Assembly: GCF_007004725.1 (NCBI RefSeq)
Contig: NZ_ML660164.1
Coordinates: 526,437-590,436 of the forward strand
DNA: 64,000 nt
Direction of reading: 5' to 3'
From: Aliikangiella coralliicola
Lineage (GTDB): Bacteria > Pseudomonadota > Gammaproteobacteria > Enterobacterales > Kangiellaceae
Position 1 is the stretch's first letter, and each line of letters starts with the position of its first letter. The notes under the pieces are model-generated. The model was not told the origin of the DNA. It saw only the letters and a program-made list of their open reading frames with translations, and did no database searches. This document shows positions 47,645-59,500 of this stretch, piece by piece. Made by a program: the position numbers and the translations under genes.

Positions 47645-48475
47645 ATGGAAAAATTAATTCGCACCGCGTTAACGCTATTTGTCGCCAGCTTATTATTTGC
47701 CTGTGGCAGTTCTGAAGAAATTATTGCTAAGGTTGGTGATAAAGCAATCACAAAAAAGCAATTTGAAGCTTATCTACAGTTTAAACGGGTCAATAGCAAA
47801 GACGAAAAGCAAAGGGAAGCTCACCTGAAGCTCTACCTCGAAAGAGAAAAATTGACGGCCGCAATCGAAAAAAGTAAAGCACTCGATGACGCACTAATGC
47901 AGGCGGAATTAGAAGAGTTTAAAAAAGAGATGCTAATTAGCCGTTACTTTGAAAAGCATTTACGCGACAAGGTTTCTGATGACGCTATTCGAAGTTATTA
48001 CGCGAGCAATAGTGGAAACTACGAATCCAAAAAAGCGAAGGTTGCCCACATCTTGATTCGCACCGAACAGAAAATGAGCGAAACCGAAAGGACTGCGCGT
48101 TACACCAGGGCTGCAGAAGCTTACAGTCAGTTAACTTCTGGTAAAGACTTTGCAGAAATAGCCAAGCAATATTCGGAAGATTCCGTGTCGGTTAAAAAGG
48201 GTGGCGTAATTGGTTGGATAAACCAAGGGGCAATTGATCCTTTGTTTTCTAAAAAAGTATTTGAAGAAATGAAAAAAGATCAAGTCAGCGAACCATTTCA
48301 AACATCATTTGGTTACCACATCGTCAAGTTGCTGGAAGAGCCCGCTGTGGTGAAAAAGCCGCTGGAATCTGTGAAAGGTGATATTCGTTATCAATTACGA
48401 CAAAAAGTCAGACAAGCCGAAACCGAGCGCCTAATGGAGACAACTTCATTAACTATGCTCGAAAAGAAACAGTAG
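47645..48475 (+). CDS. Parvulin (PpiC/SurA-type) peptidyl-prolyl isomerase lipoprotein
   Basis: 276 residues from the ATG at 47645 (47633 is an in-frame alternative). The longer open frame from 47483 would bury the signal peptide. The N-terminus MEKLIRTALTLFVASLLFAC with lipobox L-F-A-C20 marks a lipoprotein; Gly at +2 predicts the outer membrane, facing the periplasm. A SurA-N-like helical chaperone segment follows (VGDKAITKKQFEAYLQF to about residue 115). A complete parvulin domain spans ~131-232 (KVAHILIRTEQ, DFAEIAKQYSEDSV, KGGVIGWINQGAIDPLF, FGYHIVKLLE). The gene lies ~200 bp after the giant gene and 14 bp before a second family member. Likely job: folding the very large exported beta-rich neighbours. 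Confidence 0.92.
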   Translation: MEKLIRTALTLFVASLLFACGSSEEIIAKVGDKAITKKQFEAYLQFKRVNSKDEKQREAHLKLYLEREKLTAAIEKSKALDDALMQAELEEFKKEMLISRYFEKHLRDKVSDDAIRSYYASNSGNYESKKAKVAHILIRTEQKMSETERTARYTRAAEAYSQLTSGKDFAEIAKQYSEDSVSVKKGGVIGWINQGAIDPLFSKKVFEEMKKDQVSEPFQTSFGYHIVKLLEEPAVVKKPLESVKGDIRYQLRQKVRQAETERLMETTSLTMLEKKQ

Positions 48476-48488
48476 AACGGATTGATTA

Positions 48489-49433
48489 ATGAATTTTTCA
48501 AGTAGGCGCGGTATGAATTTTTCGCTGTTGAGCAAAGCAGGGGCTACCCTCGTGTTAAGCCTGGCTTTATTGTCATGTGGACAAAACGAGGAGCAGCCGG
48601 AGAATAAAGCTCAGAAAAATAGTGATAATTCGGTGGTGGCGAGTCATTTAAATCAAAATGAAAATGCGATTGTCAAAGTGGGCGATCAAATTATTACTCA
48701 GGATGATCTTGATGCGGCAATTCTTCGCACTGTTGGTGAACTGGGAGCGTTTCAACTCGATCAGGAAGGGCGCTCTAAGGTTTTGGAAAGTATTGTTCTT
48801 AGTACCATTATGGCGCAAAAACAAATGGATGCCTTATCAGTTGAAGAAAAGCAGCAAGTTGAAATTCAAGTTAAAGCATACCGAAATGAATTACTCGCGA
48901 AAAAATATTTAAAAGAAAATATTTCATCATTGCCGGTAACCAATGAAATGGTGAAAAACTATTACGAAAAACATCCCGAGAAATTCGGTGGGAAAACCAT
49001 TAAAACCTATGAAGTAATTAAGGGACTAACCAAGTTAGAGGGCGATGTGCGTAAGAAGTTGCTGGCGGAAATTAACCGAGTTGGTGCTAGCAAAAATTGG
49101 CAAGGCGAAGTTGAAAAGTTAAAGCGGCAAGGGTATCAAATTACCTATGCGCGCGCAGCGCATACCGATAAATCGCTGAACAAACAGATCGATATTATTT
49201 TGGCAGGGTTGGAGTTAAACGAAGTATCCAGTGTGCATTATCTGGATGGCATGCCGATGATTTTTAAAGTCGTTGAGAGTAGAACAGTCGAGCCGAAACC
49301 TTTGTCTCAAGTACGTACAGAAATTCGCAAGGCATTGGCACCATTACAATTAAAAAAAGCAGTTCGTCAGATTTCAGACGAGCTGCTTAAGCAGGCAAAT
49401 ATTGAATATATTGAGCCAGCGGAAACCCAATAA
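48489..49433 (+). CDS. SurA/EpsD-like chaperone lipoprotein with degenerate isomerase region
   Basis: 314 residues. The signal runs through LVLSLALLSC, with lipobox L-L-S-C30; Gly at +2 predicts the outer membrane. An in-frame ATG at 48513 gives a shorter but still complete signal and is preceded by AGTAGG, so it is a good alternative start. A linker rich in Asn, Gln and Lys precedes a SurA-N-like segment (VKVGDQIITQDDLDAAILRT to about residue 150). The next ~130 residues align in position with a parvulin domain but lack the HILI, GGxxGW and FGYHIVK motifs; only SSVHYLDGMPMIFKVVE and KPLSQVRTEIRKAL keep the C-terminal layout. It is therefore probably a chaperone without isomerase activity, paired with the active enzyme upstream. 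Confidence 0.85.
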   Translation: MNFSSRRGMNFSLLSKAGATLVLSLALLSCGQNEEQPENKAQKNSDNSVVASHLNQNENAIVKVGDQIITQDDLDAAILRTVGELGAFQLDQEGRSKVLESIVLSTIMAQKQMDALSVEEKQQVEIQVKAYRNELLAKKYLKENISSLPVTNEMVKNYYEKHPEKFGGKTIKTYEVIKGLTKLEGDVRKKLLAEINRVGASKNWQGEVEKLKRQGYQITYARAAHTDKSLNKQIDIILAGLELNEVSSVHYLDGMPMIFKVVESRTVEPKPLSQVRTEIRKALAPLQLKKAVRQISDELLKQANIEYIEPAETQ

Positions 49434-49443
49434 ATCGGGGTTT

Positions 49444-49474
49444 GTAGGTTGGGTAGAAGAATGAAACCCAACAA
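49444..49474. repeat. Small REP-like hairpin
   Basis: GTTGGGT (49448-49454) and ACCCAAC (49466-49472) form a 7-bp stem with an 11-base loop in the gap after the second chaperone gene. The sequence resembles the common intergenic TAGGTTGGGT...ACCCAACA repeats. No T-run follows, so it is not a clear terminator. Confidence 0.5.
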
Positions 49475-49551
49475 TGGTCGGATTAAAACGATTTTAATAG
49501 TTAATAACGAATAACAATTTGAACAAAACGAATTAGCAGCTAGAGAAAAAA

Positions 49552-52500
49552 ATGATAAGGATTTTGGGGAACACCATAAAACAAGTCACTACCAACGCAT
49601 TGTTCATGTTGTGCGCGTTTTTGGTAATCGACCAGGCTCAAGCATACACCGGCGACTCGTCTTCTGGTGAGCCTCCGGTTATCAGTTATGTTTCAGGTAG
49701 CGGCCCATTGCCTTCAGGGACTAATAAAACATTGATGGTCATCTCGACGGACGTTGATGCTGAATGTCGTGCCAGTGCGCAAGATAGTGGTGAATTTAAC
49801 AGTTGGTCGAAAAAGCTTTCTTCAACGGACAAACGTACCCATCAAATTACTGTTAGTCTCGGCAGCGAGACTAACACGCAAAAATATCTGCGCTGTAAAG
49901 CGGTTGATACGCAAGGAATTAACGATACCAGTTTTGTTTTTCCGATCTACTTTGGTAATAGCAGTATTTTTGCAAAACCTGAAAACTTAACTGCTGACAC
50001 GCCAATGAATACTGACGGTAATTTTACGCTTAACTGGAGCGCGGTCAGCGGAGCAGCGAGCTATCAGGTGATGGAACAATTTGAAGATGGCACTTGGGTT
50101 TCCGCTCAGGCATCGACTGCTCAACCGATTACCGTAACAAATATTTCTTTGAATCGAGCTGACAATGGTCGCTACCAATATAAAGTCGCCGCGTGTAGCG
50201 ACAACACTTTGGCTAATTGCGGCGAGTTTAGCAACGCTGCGGTCGTATCGGTTGGGGCTAATCCAATGCACTTTCCGCCGGAAATTAGTTACCTGGCAGG
50301 TAGTGGTCCTTACCCTGATGGTACCAGAGAAATAGAATATGTTGTCGCCACTAATATCGACGCTACCTGTCGTGCAAGTAACAACGACACTGGTATATTT
50401 GAATATTGGTCAAAAGAGTTATCAACTGCGGATAATCGGACTCATACTGGACGCCTGAAACTTACTGGTGATAATAATACTCAGATTTATATTCGTTGCC
50501 AGACCGCTGGCACACGTTATGCCAACGAAGTCGGTTTTAAGTTTCCAATTTATTTTGGGCAAGCGGATATTTTAACGAAACCGCAAAACCTTGTTGCCGA
50601 TCTCCCGATGAATTTGGGTGGTAATTTTACTTTAAGTTGGGATGCTGTTGACGGCGCTGCTCGTTATCATTTGGTGGAATTGTACGAAGATCCACAAAAT
50701 GAAGTGAACTATTGGAATAAGCTCGAACTTCAAAGCGGACAAATGAGCTTGTCATTGAACAGACCAGCGTTAGGACGTTATCAATATAAAATTAGCGCGT
50801 GCACTTCAGAGGCTGCTAACAGCTGTAGTGAATTTAGCGAAGAAGCCGTTGTTTCTGTCGGCGCTGATCCCGCTCATTTTCCGCCGGTGATTAGTTATGT
50901 TTTAGGGAAGGGGCCTTATCCTGATGAAGCGCGCGAGATGGCGATAACTATCTCAACCAATCTCGATGCAAAGTGCCGATACAGCGGAAGTAATTCTGGT
51001 ATCTATCCCTATTGGGGACACGATTTCACAACCACCGACAATCGTGAACATTACAACAAAGTCAAAGTTTACGGCCCGCATAATACACAAGTCTATGTTC
51101 GTTGCGAGGCAATCGCGACCAAGTATTACAACAAAACCAGCTTTGTTTTCCCGATTGAATTTGGCAACTCAGCCATTCTGTCAAAGCCGGAAAACTTGGT
51201 GGCCGATATTCCAATGAATCTTGACGGCAACTTTACCCTGACCTGGGATTCGGTTGACGGTGCGATTTATTATCATATGATGGAACAAAGGGACGATGAA
51301 GTCTGGACGCCAATTCCACTGGTTGATGGTGAGCTGAGTGTCTCTTTGAGTCGTCCAATTGAAGGACGCTATCAGTATAAAATTAGTGCTTGTACCGATG
51401 TTGAAAGAAATCACTGTAGTGAATTTAGCTGGGAAGCAATTGTGTCTGTTGGCGCTAACCCATTACATTTTCCTCCGGTGATGACCTATGTTTCAGGCAG
51501 TGGTCCACACCCTGATGGAACCCGCGAAATAGACCTGATAATTTCAACGAATATCGATGCGCTTTGTCGACACAAAGTGAAAGACAATGGAACCTTTCGC
51601 TACTGGTCGCGCGATCTTGACTCTGACGATAAGCGGATCCATAAAACTCGTATGACGCTATATGGTGATCACACTCATATTAAACACGTGCGTTGTCAAG
51701 GAATTGAAACCGGTTACACTAATCGTCATAGCTTGGTTTTCCCTGTTTATTTCACCGACGCCAATACTTTGCATAAACCAACTAATTTTACGGTTGATAA
51801 TGCTAACAATAACGGTAGCTACACCTTAAGTTGGGATCAGGTGGTGGGAGCCAATGCCTACCATATTATGGAAAGTGTGAATAATGGAGACTGGGTTTTT
51901 GTTCCAACACAGGGCACTAACTTAACCAAATCACTGGGTAAAACTACTGACGGTGAATACCGTTATTTGCTATCGGCCTGTACTGATCAAAACAAAACTC
52001 AATGCGGTTCTTTTAGCGATGTAGTTACCGTGACAGTGACTGGCGCATCTGGTGGTGGATTAGATGATGATGGTGATGGCGTCATCAATAGCGAAGATGC
52101 TTTTCCCAATGATCCTACCGAATGGGAAGATTCCGATAGCGATGGTATTGGTAATAACGCGGACACCGATGACGATAACGATGGTGTCAGTGATGCTCAG
52201 GATGCTTTTCCTCTAGACCCGAATGAATCAGTTGATACTGATAATGATGGTATCGGTAACAACGCTGATCCTGACGATGACAATGATGACGTTAATGACG
52301 GTGAAGATGCGTTCCCATTAGATCCAAACGAATGGTTTGATTCTGATAGCGATGGCATCGGTAACAACGCTGATCCTGACGACGATAATGATGGTGTCCT
52401 CGACGGCGATGACGCGTTTCCATTTGATCCGAATGAATCAGTTGACACCGATGCAGACGGAGTAGGCAATAATGCCGATCCCGATGATGACAACGATGGT

Positions 52501-55500
52501 GTGCTTGATGGCGACGACGCGTTTCCACTAGATGCCACTGAGTCAATCGATACCGATGGCGATGGAATCGGCAACAACGCTGATACCGATGATGATAATG
52601 ATGGTGTTCTTGATAGTGACGACGCGTTTCCATTAGATCCAAATGAATCTAGCGACCTTGATGGTGATGGTATCGGTGATAACGCTGATCTGGACAGAGA
52701 CGGCGATGGTGTTAATAACGATCAGGATATTTATCCAGAAGATGGCACTCGTTGGTTGCTAGAACAGGTGAATGATTTATCGGTGCAATTAGTCGATGAA
52801 ACTATCAAGTTAAGCTGGAGTAACATCACTTCGGGAACGAACATTGCCGGTTATCACATTGAAAAAGCCACTTGGGGGGGCGACTTCGTGCGGATGGTCA
52901 GCGTCGTGTCTGATGTGGTTGAGTACGTCGATACTGATGTTCAGAACAAAGCCGCGTATCAATACAGGATTGTAACCCACACAGCCACAGACCAACTTAG
53001 TCAACCGGGTAATCTGGTTAGTCAATTCGTTGCTTATAATAACGACGAGATTGCTGGCGCCTCGGTTCAATTAGCTGACGATGCACCGCAATTGAACTGG
53101 ACCTCGAATAACGCGGATGAATTTGTGATTTATCGCGGGCAGACAGGTACTAGTGCAACCCCGATTGCTGTGATTAGTGAAAGTGATTTTTCTGCCGATA
53201 GCCAATTCGATGGCAACTATTATTTTGCAGATACGCACACGGTTGAAGGGAATACTTATCAATACCAGATCCAAAACAGGAAAAACTTTACCAATCCAGT
53301 CAATAACGGAACCTTCTCTCTCGATGGGCCGTTAAGCCCATTGGTAAATTATTATCACGCGCAACAGCTCGCAATTAAACTCGCTAATGCCGGTGAGTTA
53401 AATGCAAAGCAAGTGTCGCCTGATAATTATGAGTTGCTTCGTGCAAACGATGCGCCGGTTATCGTTTTGAATCTTGAACACTTGAATGCTGAAGGTCCGT
53501 TAAAAGTTGTCTTATCCGATGGCGCTAACACGATTGAGCGCGAAACATCAAACGGATTAAATGTTGAAATTCCTTCTAGCGCAGCCGTGTGGACAATTAG
53601 TAGCACGGTTAATACCAGTTCTGAATCTGGTGTCGCTGTGATACAAAGTGCCACGGCGACCATTAGTATCATGATTGATGGGATTGAACCGCAAATCACT
53701 GTTGATGGCGCATCACAGCGAGAATCAAACGAAGCGACGATTAATCTCTCAGGAACTGTTTCCGACGACAATGAAATTGAGTCGGTTGTGGTTGACTCTT
53801 CCTTGTTAACTAATCAATCGTTTAACGCTTTACTCGATGGTAATAACTTTACTGTAGAGATTCCATTATCTGTTGGCGAAAACCTGCTTACATTTACTGC
53901 GAAAGATGTTGCTGGCAATCAGGCTACTGCCACAGTAACAGTTACCAAAGAAGATCTTCTGAAGCCGGTGATAGAAATTACCAGTCACACGAATAATCAA
54001 GAACTAACCTCTGACTCAATTGATTTAATTGGTCGAGTGCAAAGTGATTTACCGCCGAAAGATATTGAGGTTCGGCTGGGTCAGATAACATCCGAGTTAA
54101 CCGTGAATAACGATGGTAGCTATGGTTTTAGTTTTAATGATTTACAGTTAAGTGAAGGTGATAACAGTTTAAAGGTTGTTGCAAGCTCGAACGCGGGTAA
54201 TGATGAAGTGACCCTGGTACTTATATTGAAAACGCCGGATGAGATCACACCGCCGCAGCTTGAAATTATTTCGCCGTTGCCTGGTTCATCGGTTGGCCAG
54301 AGTAACTTCATCATTCAAGGTCAAATAAGCGGTAGCGCATTATCAAGTTTGGCAGCCAATGGTGCTTCGGTGCATTTAATTAGCACAGGCCCTGATAGTC
54401 AGTCATTCAATTTACCGGTGAGTTTCCCGCAAGCCGCATCGCAGGTGAATATTGAGTTTGTTGGTACGCAGAATGGCGAGACCGTGATTTCGGAAAGTTT
54501 TACGTATCTTCTGGATAATTCTCAGCCGGTTATTCAGTTGACCACCGCACTAGAGGTTTCGCCGACAATTAACGCAGTTACTCGAAATCCTTTCCTCATC
54601 GAAGGGACTGTCACCGATGATAATTTATCAGCGCTATTTATTAACCAGAACCAAGTGACGCTCGTGCCCGGCGCCACCAATAATGAATTTGAATTTTCAG
54701 CAAATTTAGAATTGGAAAATGGTGTTGAGTCGGAAGTTGAAATTAAAGCGCAAGATCAATCAGGCAATACGACTGTTGAACACTATAAATTGGTATCCAA
54801 TGCGGTTACTGAAATCGATATTATTGCACCAACAGGTAATAAGGATTTTCTAATCAACGATGCCAATTTCAATTTACAGATTTTGGCGCGAGTCACAGGA
54901 ATTCAACAAAACGAAACCGTTAGAGCGACGGTTGATGGCACTCATCAGGTGCCGCTAGCCATTAATGATACCTTGGCCAACGGTGAATTGTTGTTCCCAG
55001 CATCAGGCGGCGAGCACAAACTGGTTGTTGAAGTTTTGTCGAGTACTGGTGAAGTAATTAACGGAAGCCAGAGAGAATTTAAGTTGATTAATCCGGCTGA
55101 TATTCCGCTTGCCATGGCGAGAACTGAGCCAGTCAATGGTGAACGGTATGCAGAGCCAAATGGTTATATCGCACTTTATTTTTCTAAGCCGATCGACCCA
55201 AGCCTGCTGACAATAGAAGTTAGAGAAACCTTTAGTGGTCAAACTTATATTAATGAAGATGAAAGGGGACTCGATTTTCTTGAAGCGAAAGGTTATCAAC
55301 TCAAAGACATTAATCGTAGCAATGAATTAGTACCGGGCGGATTAAGTCAAATACCAGGCGATAATATTTATGCGTTTTATCCTCAGCGAGATATCGCCTA
55401 TGGTGCAAATGTCTTTGTCAAAGTTAGCTATGATGGTGACGAATTTCATCGCTTTGCTTATCAGGTGAGAGCACTACCAACATTTGTTAGCGGCGCGCTC

Positions 55501-56307
55501 TATGATCAATTGGAGCAACCGGTGGAAGGCATTAAAGTGTCTTTACAAGGTCGTGACACCTTTACTAACGAAGATGGTGTTTTCCAGTTCGGTTATGGCG
55601 ACTCAGGCCAAGAGGCGCTTCAGTCAGGTATTCACAAGTTAGTTGTTAATTCAAATGTTGAAGTTAATGGTTTGGTATCGTCAGGATCTGTTTTCGATAA
55701 TGCGAAGTTTGGTGTCGTTGAGCGAAATATTAATATTGAGAAAGGCCGCAAAAATGACATCGGAATTGTTAAAACACCAATCCTTGATATTAAGACGCCA
55801 TTCACGCCATTACAAAGTGGTCAAGATGCTAACCTGGTTGGTGGAGAGTTAAAATTAGATCTCACCAGTGCTTCACTGATTTATCCCGATGGAAAATCGA
55901 GTGGCCAGGTTCATATTTCTTTCCTTGAACTTTCAGATATTGATGCGACTGTCACTCAAGGAGCAATTCCAAGCTGGGTTTATGCCGTGCAGCCAGTTGG
56001 AATTCAAGTGAGCGGTGACCCGAAATTAAGCATATCCATGCCAAAACTTTACAACAGTTATGACTATATTCCAGACAATGGAACCTACCTGTTGTTAGTA
56101 GGTCGAGCGGCTAACAGTAACGCGCTTGTTCCAGTCGGTGTTGGAGAAATACAGGGAATTAAACTCAACTCGAAAGGGCATTTTCACTTAAATAAATTGG
56201 ACTATATCGGTTATGCGTTTGTACCAGAAGCGCTGCAAGATCATTTAAAAGATTATGCTGATAACAAGATAAGCATTCAGGCATTGATTGCTTATCTACA
56301 ACAGTAG
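49552..56307 (+). CDS. 2,251-residue exported Ig/Fn3/TSP3 surface protein
   Basis: Sec signal peptide with cleavage predicted after AQA31. Residues ~40-835 are four ~200-residue tandem repeats, each a Cys-paired domain (SYVxGSGPxPDG, IDAxCR, VRCxA) plus an Fn3-like domain (YQYKISACT, [12 protein letters not shown]). Residues ~850-1058 are six exact-length 35-residue TSP3-type calcium repeats. Fn3-like domains follow, then Ig-like domains (~1370-1840) with GEN/GDN-SL and AGN motifs, a Big_5-like domain ([20 protein letters not shown]), a carboxypeptidase-regulatory-like domain ([20 protein letters not shown]) and a C-terminal domain with a ZU5-like feel ([29 protein letters not shown]). No anchor was seen. 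It probably works with the giant protein and the toxin encoded next; this is inferred from order and shared domain types. Confidence 0.92.
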   Translation: MIRILGNTIKQVTTNALFMLCAFLVIDQAQAYTGDSSSGEPPVISYVSGSGPLPSGTNKTLMVISTDVDAECRASAQDSGEFNSWSKKLSSTDKRTHQITVSLGSETNTQKYLRCKAVDTQGINDTSFVFPIYFGNSSIFAKPENLTADTPMNTDGNFTLNWSAVSGAASYQVMEQFEDGTWVSAQASTAQPITVTNISLNRADNGRYQYKVAACSDNTLANCGEFSNAAVVSVGANPMHFPPEISYLAGSGPYPDGTREIEYVVATNIDATCRASNNDTGIFEYWSKELSTADNRTHTGRLKLTGDNNTQIYIRCQTAGTRYANEVGFKFPIYFGQADILTKPQNLVADLPMNLGGNFTLSWDAVDGAARYHLVELYEDPQNEVNYWNKLELQSGQMSLSLNRPALGRYQYKISACTSEAANSCSEFSEEAVVSVGADPAHFPPVISYVLGKGPYPDEAREMAITISTNLDAKCRYSGSNSGIYPYWGHDFTTTDNREHYNKVKVYGPHNTQVYVRCEAIATKYYNKTSFVFPIEFGNSAILSKPENLVADIPMNLDGNFTLTWDSVDGAIYYHMMEQRDDEVWTPIPLVDGELSVSLSRPIEGRYQYKISACTDVERNHCSEFSWEAIVSVGANPLHFPPVMTYVSGSGPHPDGTREIDLIISTNIDALCRHKVKDNGTFRYWSRDLDSDDKRIHKTRMTLYGDHTHIKHVRCQGIETGYTNRHSLVFPVYFTDANTLHKPTNFTVDNANNNGSYTLSWDQVVGANAYHIMESVNNGDWVFVPTQGTNLTKSLGKTTDGEYRYLLSACTDQNKTQCGSFSDVVTVTVTGASGGGLDDDGDGVINSEDAFPNDPTEWEDSDSDGIGNNADTDDDNDGVSDAQDAFPLDPNESVDTDNDGIGNNADPDDDNDDVNDGEDAFPLDPNEWFDSDSDGIGNNADPDDDNDGVLDGDDAFPFDPNESVDTDADGVGNNADPDDDNDGVLDGDDAFPLDATESIDTDGDGIGNNADTDDDNDGVLDSDDAFPLDPNESSDLDGDGIGDNADLDRDGDGVNNDQDIYPEDGTRWLLEQVNDLSVQLVDETIKLSWSNITSGTNIAGYHIEKATWGGDFVRMVSVVSDVVEYVDTDVQNKAAYQYRIVTHTATDQLSQPGNLVSQFVAYNNDEIAGASVQLADDAPQLNWTSNNADEFVIYRGQTGTSATPIAVISESDFSADSQFDGNYYFADTHTVEGNTYQYQIQNRKNFTNPVNNGTFSLDGPLSPLVNYYHAQQLAIKLANAGELNAKQVSPDNYELLRANDAPVIVLNLEHLNAEGPLKVVLSDGANTIERETSNGLNVEIPSSAAVWTISSTVNTSSESGVAVIQSATATISIMIDGIEPQITVDGASQRESNEATINLSGTVSDDNEIESVVVDSSLLTNQSFNALLDGNNFTVEIPLSVGENLLTFTAKDVAGNQATATVTVTKEDLLKPVIEITSHTNNQELTSDSIDLIGRVQSDLPPKDIEVRLGQITSELTVNNDGSYGFSFNDLQLSEGDNSLKVVASSNAGNDEVTLVLILKTPDEITPPQLEIISPLPGSSVGQSNFIIQGQISGSALSSLAANGASVHLISTGPDSQSFNLPVSFPQAASQVNIEFVGTQNGETVISESFTYLLDNSQPVIQLTTALEVSPTINAVTRNPFLIEGTVTDDNLSALFINQNQVTLVPGATNNEFEFSANLELENGVESEVEIKAQDQSGNTTVEHYKLVSNAVTEIDIIAPTGNKDFLINDANFNLQILARVTGIQQNETVRATVDGTHQVPLAINDTLANGELLFPASGGEHKLVVEVLSSTGEVINGSQREFKLINPADIPLAMARTEPVNGERYAEPNGYIALYFSKPIDPSLLTIEVRETFSGQTYINEDERGLDFLEAKGYQLKDINRSNELVPGGLSQIPGDNIYAFYPQRDIAYGANVFVKVSYDGDEFHRFAYQVRALPTFVSGALYDQLEQPVEGIKVSLQGRDTFTNEDGVFQFGYGDSGQEALQSGIHKLVVNSNVEVNGLVSSGSVFDNAKFGVVERNINIEKGRKNDIGIVKTPILDIKTPFTPLQSGQDANLVGGELKLDLTSASLIYPDGKSSGQVHISFLELSDIDATVTQGAIPSWVYAVQPVGIQVSGDPKLSISMPKLYNSYDYIPDNGTYLLLVGRAANSNALVPVGVGEIQGIKLNSKGHFHLNKLDYIGYAFVPEALQDHLKDYADNKISIQALIAYLQQ
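49669..52050 (+). repeat. Four ~600-bp in-frame repeats in the 2,251-residue protein
   Basis: Copies begin near 49672, 50275, 50881 and 51475 (spacing 603, 606 and 594 bp). Each encodes a beta-rich domain with one Cys pair (xCRxS...xRCxA) followed by an Fn3-like domain with a second Cys pair (ACT/ACS...NC/HC/SC/QC). Both pairs are kept in all copies, suggesting periplasmic or extracellular disulfides. Confidence 0.8.
52096..52725 (+). repeat. Six 105-bp TSP3 repeats
   Basis: Six units of exactly 35 residues, each starting DAFPxDPxE and containing [20 protein letters not shown], with a seventh degenerate start ([10 protein letters not shown]). The Asp-rich loops match thrombospondin type 3 calcium sites. 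The near-identical length and sequence suggest recent tandem expansion, so copy number may vary between strains. Confidence 0.9.
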
Positions 56308-56356
56308 ATAAATTAAATCCCTTTGTGGGAGAAAAGTAGGGAGAAGCCGAACGTGG

Positions 56357-56413
56357 CTGTCATGTTGAGCGAAGTCGGCCTTGGTGCCGCTTGACGGTAG
56401 ACATCTCCCAAAG
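56357..56413 (-). repeat. Expanded, diverged REP-like copy
   Basis: CTGTCATGTTGAGCGAAGTCG ... AGACATCTCCCAAAG matches the two ends of the inverse complement of the REP-like element at 7750-7786, with about 20 extra bases between them. It lies in the 213-bp gap before the toxin gene, so the same element family marks both ends of the plus-strand cluster. Confidence 0.5.
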
Positions 56414-56456
56414 AGGTTGATGTTCTCAAAAACAAAGATAAGCATTTTTAAAGTGT

Positions 56457-56491
56457 CATTTGTTATTGCATTGTAAAAGTAATAGCAAATG
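56457..56491. promoter_or_regulatory. 11-bp dyad just upstream of the toxin gene
   Basis: CATTTGTTATT (56457-56467) and AATAGCAAATG (56481-56491) are complementary except for one G-T position, with a 13-base loop. The element ends 29 bases before the toxin start. It may be an operator or a leader hairpin. A rho-independent terminator on the plus strand is unlikely, because A, not T, follows it. Confidence 0.35.
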
Positions 56492-56520
56492 ATAAAAAAC
56501 TATAAACTTAGACTGAAGTT

Positions 56521-59500
56521 ATGATGAAAATATTAAAAAAACTAATTAATGGAAAAGGCCTAAAACGGACACTTGCTCTATTAGCGGCCGGTTTTTTGAT
56601 AAGTCCTACGATGGCAGTGAATGGAATACTGGAATGGCGTTTCCGTTCCGGTTACGTGATGTCACAAGGATTAATTTATGACGAGGCAAGCGAGAAACCG
56701 ATATTTGCGGAGTATGATGAAAGCGGTAACTTGGTCGGCGATATCGGTGTGGCCAGAGACGAACTGGAAAAGGCCTATGTGATGTCAGGTTATGGCTATC
56801 ACAATATTGCCGAATACTTCAAAAAGTTTAAAGAAGATAATGAAGACGGTGTGGCACGCGGGGCTTATATCTTAAGTGCAGAAGCCTACCGCGACCAACA
56901 GTTTACGACTAAAGATGGCCAGGCCATCACAGATGACGCTAAAGGTGAAATTTTTCCCGGAGTGAAATCAGTCTACGTCAAGTCGAATGATTTACTGCTT
57001 ATTCCCGAAAATGAACCCATGTTACTGCAGGTGCCTATCGACCTGAATGATGTCCGTGAAATAGATCCCCTGGCGATTAAATCGGTACTGCTGAATGAGC
57101 AAGGACAGGTGGTCAGAATGTCCTCTCATAATATTGGTTTTAAGGTGGGTTATTTTGAAGGCGAAGAAGATAAGTACACGGCTGAGCGCGGCGATAAAAT
57201 TTATGGACCAATTCATTTAGCACCCGTTGATGTCGGCGGCGGTGCGTTTTTGGGCGGCAAAGGTGTCACCGATGATGAAGGGTTTTATACCGCTCTTTAC
57301 ATGTTACCTTCTTGCCCGGGATTCACTTTTGACTTCACTACCAACAATACACTGACATTGCACTACAAAGGGTTTAATCCAAGAGGCTCTAAAATTCGCA
57401 GCTATTACCTGATGAAGCCGGGTTATGATTTTTGTAGTGGTTTGGGGGCTACACCACCGGGATTATCGTTGAGTGGTTTAATGGCGCAGCTGGCAGTTCA
57501 GTCGATAGAAGCGACAATGACCACACCGCTTTATCTGCAAAATTTTAAAGTGGATACCGCGGTCATTGGCGGCAACGGATTTTTCAGTAATGAGCAGGTG
57601 GCTGAAGCCACAGGGGAAGAAGAGCCTATTCCTGATGGTGCGACCGTTTATGAATATGAAGCACCTGAAACCGATCCAGTTGCAGAAACCAAGTATGACT
57701 TTGACGGTGATGAAGAAACGGAAACGACGGTTCTGGGAAATCAAGTTGAAGAAACTGACGAGAACGGCGACCCGGTGACGCGTTTTGTCGCCGATGAGAA
57801 TGGTGAGTTACAAGGGGTTTATCTGAGTAGTGGTTCTCAAGATCCCGAAAGTGAAGATATTGATAAGCGCCAACCGGACTTTGTTCGCCTGGCTGATAAA
57901 GCGGCGGACTTAAAAGACCAGGGATTATTAAAAACCTTAAGCGAAGACGATTTTAAGGAAACGGATATTTTTATTTTTCGTGAATCGAATGGCAAGTTAA
58001 TCACCAAAATTGAAGGTCTGAGAGACAGCGACTTCAGTACCCGAAAAGAAGGCGGCAAAGATTATGATACCGGTGAGTTTTTCTACAGCCAGATGATAAG
58101 AGGGCCGGACTCAGCACCGTTCGATTTTGTAGACCGTTACAGTCGCTCGGGAACCAATTGGTATAGCGCGTGGCAAAGTGAAGCGGAAATGGACCCTTCG
58201 TTACATGAGCGGGAAGCGGACCATTTAAGACCATTTGAAAAAATTCGAGTCGTAGCGATTAATCGAAAAACCGGTTATATGGCCACCATAAGAACGGAAT
58301 ATGGTAAGGACTTTCGTAACGGTATTATTTCGTCACTAAATCCCGACAAATTGGTGATGCGTCCGCCGAATTTGAAAATTAGTGCGGAAAGAATGTACAC
58401 GGTAGAGGCGGGTTTAACCAAGGATGAAGAAAGAGAATATCTGATCGGTTACGAGGGAGCGGCACTGACTTCGGATACCTGGGTGAAGGTTACAACCGAA
58501 TGGTTTGACCATGATGGCTCACCGTTACCGAAGGAATTAGAAGAAGAAGGTTATACCGGACGATTGGCGAAGGTTTCGGGTGATAATGTGTTGACCGCTC
58601 AGGGCGGTGAGTTTGCACAGTTTTCGATTAAGCCGGGGCGTAACACTGAGAATATTCAGATCACCGGCGATGGCACTTTGTCGGAGCATTTTTATGTTCA
58701 GGTGAGTGGTGAGCAGAAAAGTGAGAACCCTGATTTCTCGACCATTGGTGCGGGGGAAGGTCCGCTGCAGTATCGTCCGAAATACTATGTACCTTTTAAG
58801 GTTGCGGTTGCTGATGAGACGCAAACCTGGGAGCAATATACTGCGTATAAGAAATTCAAACGTGACAATCCGGGTCAGGAGATAGAGAAGCCTGACCCAA
58901 TTTATAAATGGTTTTATCGTCCGGAAATGCAATTTAGTTTGTATGACTTGGAGATGAAAAATATCTTCCGGGTAGACGAAGAAAACGGCAGCGAAACCTC
59001 GGTCACCATTTACAATAACGAACAACCAGTCGTTGCCAGTTCTGACGATTTGATCAAAATTCTTTATAACTTGATTGAAAAGGAAATGTCTCCTCTTGAT
59101 TTTTTTGGCGCAGGTCAGGAACTGGTTTTTGCGCTAGGTGAAGAAGAAGTCAAAGCGGAATTTGGTAGCGATAAACAAATGCGTTTTGAAAACCTGGAAC
59201 ACCTTTCTAGCCTTGATGTCGAGGACTTTTTAAGTCTGCGTTTATATAGCAACAATGACCCTGGCAATATTTTGTGGGAATATGCATTTGAGTATCTAGT
59301 GTTGGATACGCGTTATGTAGGTTACGATAATATTGAGGTCGATGAAGATACTGGCGATACCACCTATTACATTTCTGCCGATGAACCTGAATTTCCGTTG
59401 TTGGCTTATCTAGTCGGTTACTCTGGCCGTGATGAAGAATATAGGACACCAGTCAATTTTGAGTGGCGAGTTGATTCTGGCCAGGGCACGCTAGAAAATA

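Noticed and set aside
49444..49474. Rho-independent terminator after the chaperone pair
   Set aside because: The hairpin lacks a following T-run and resembles a dispersed REP-like repeat.
52197..52577. Minus-strand Ser-rich 126-residue repeat protein
   Set aside because: It is the antisense reading of the TSP3 repeats; its repetitiveness comes from the sense strand.
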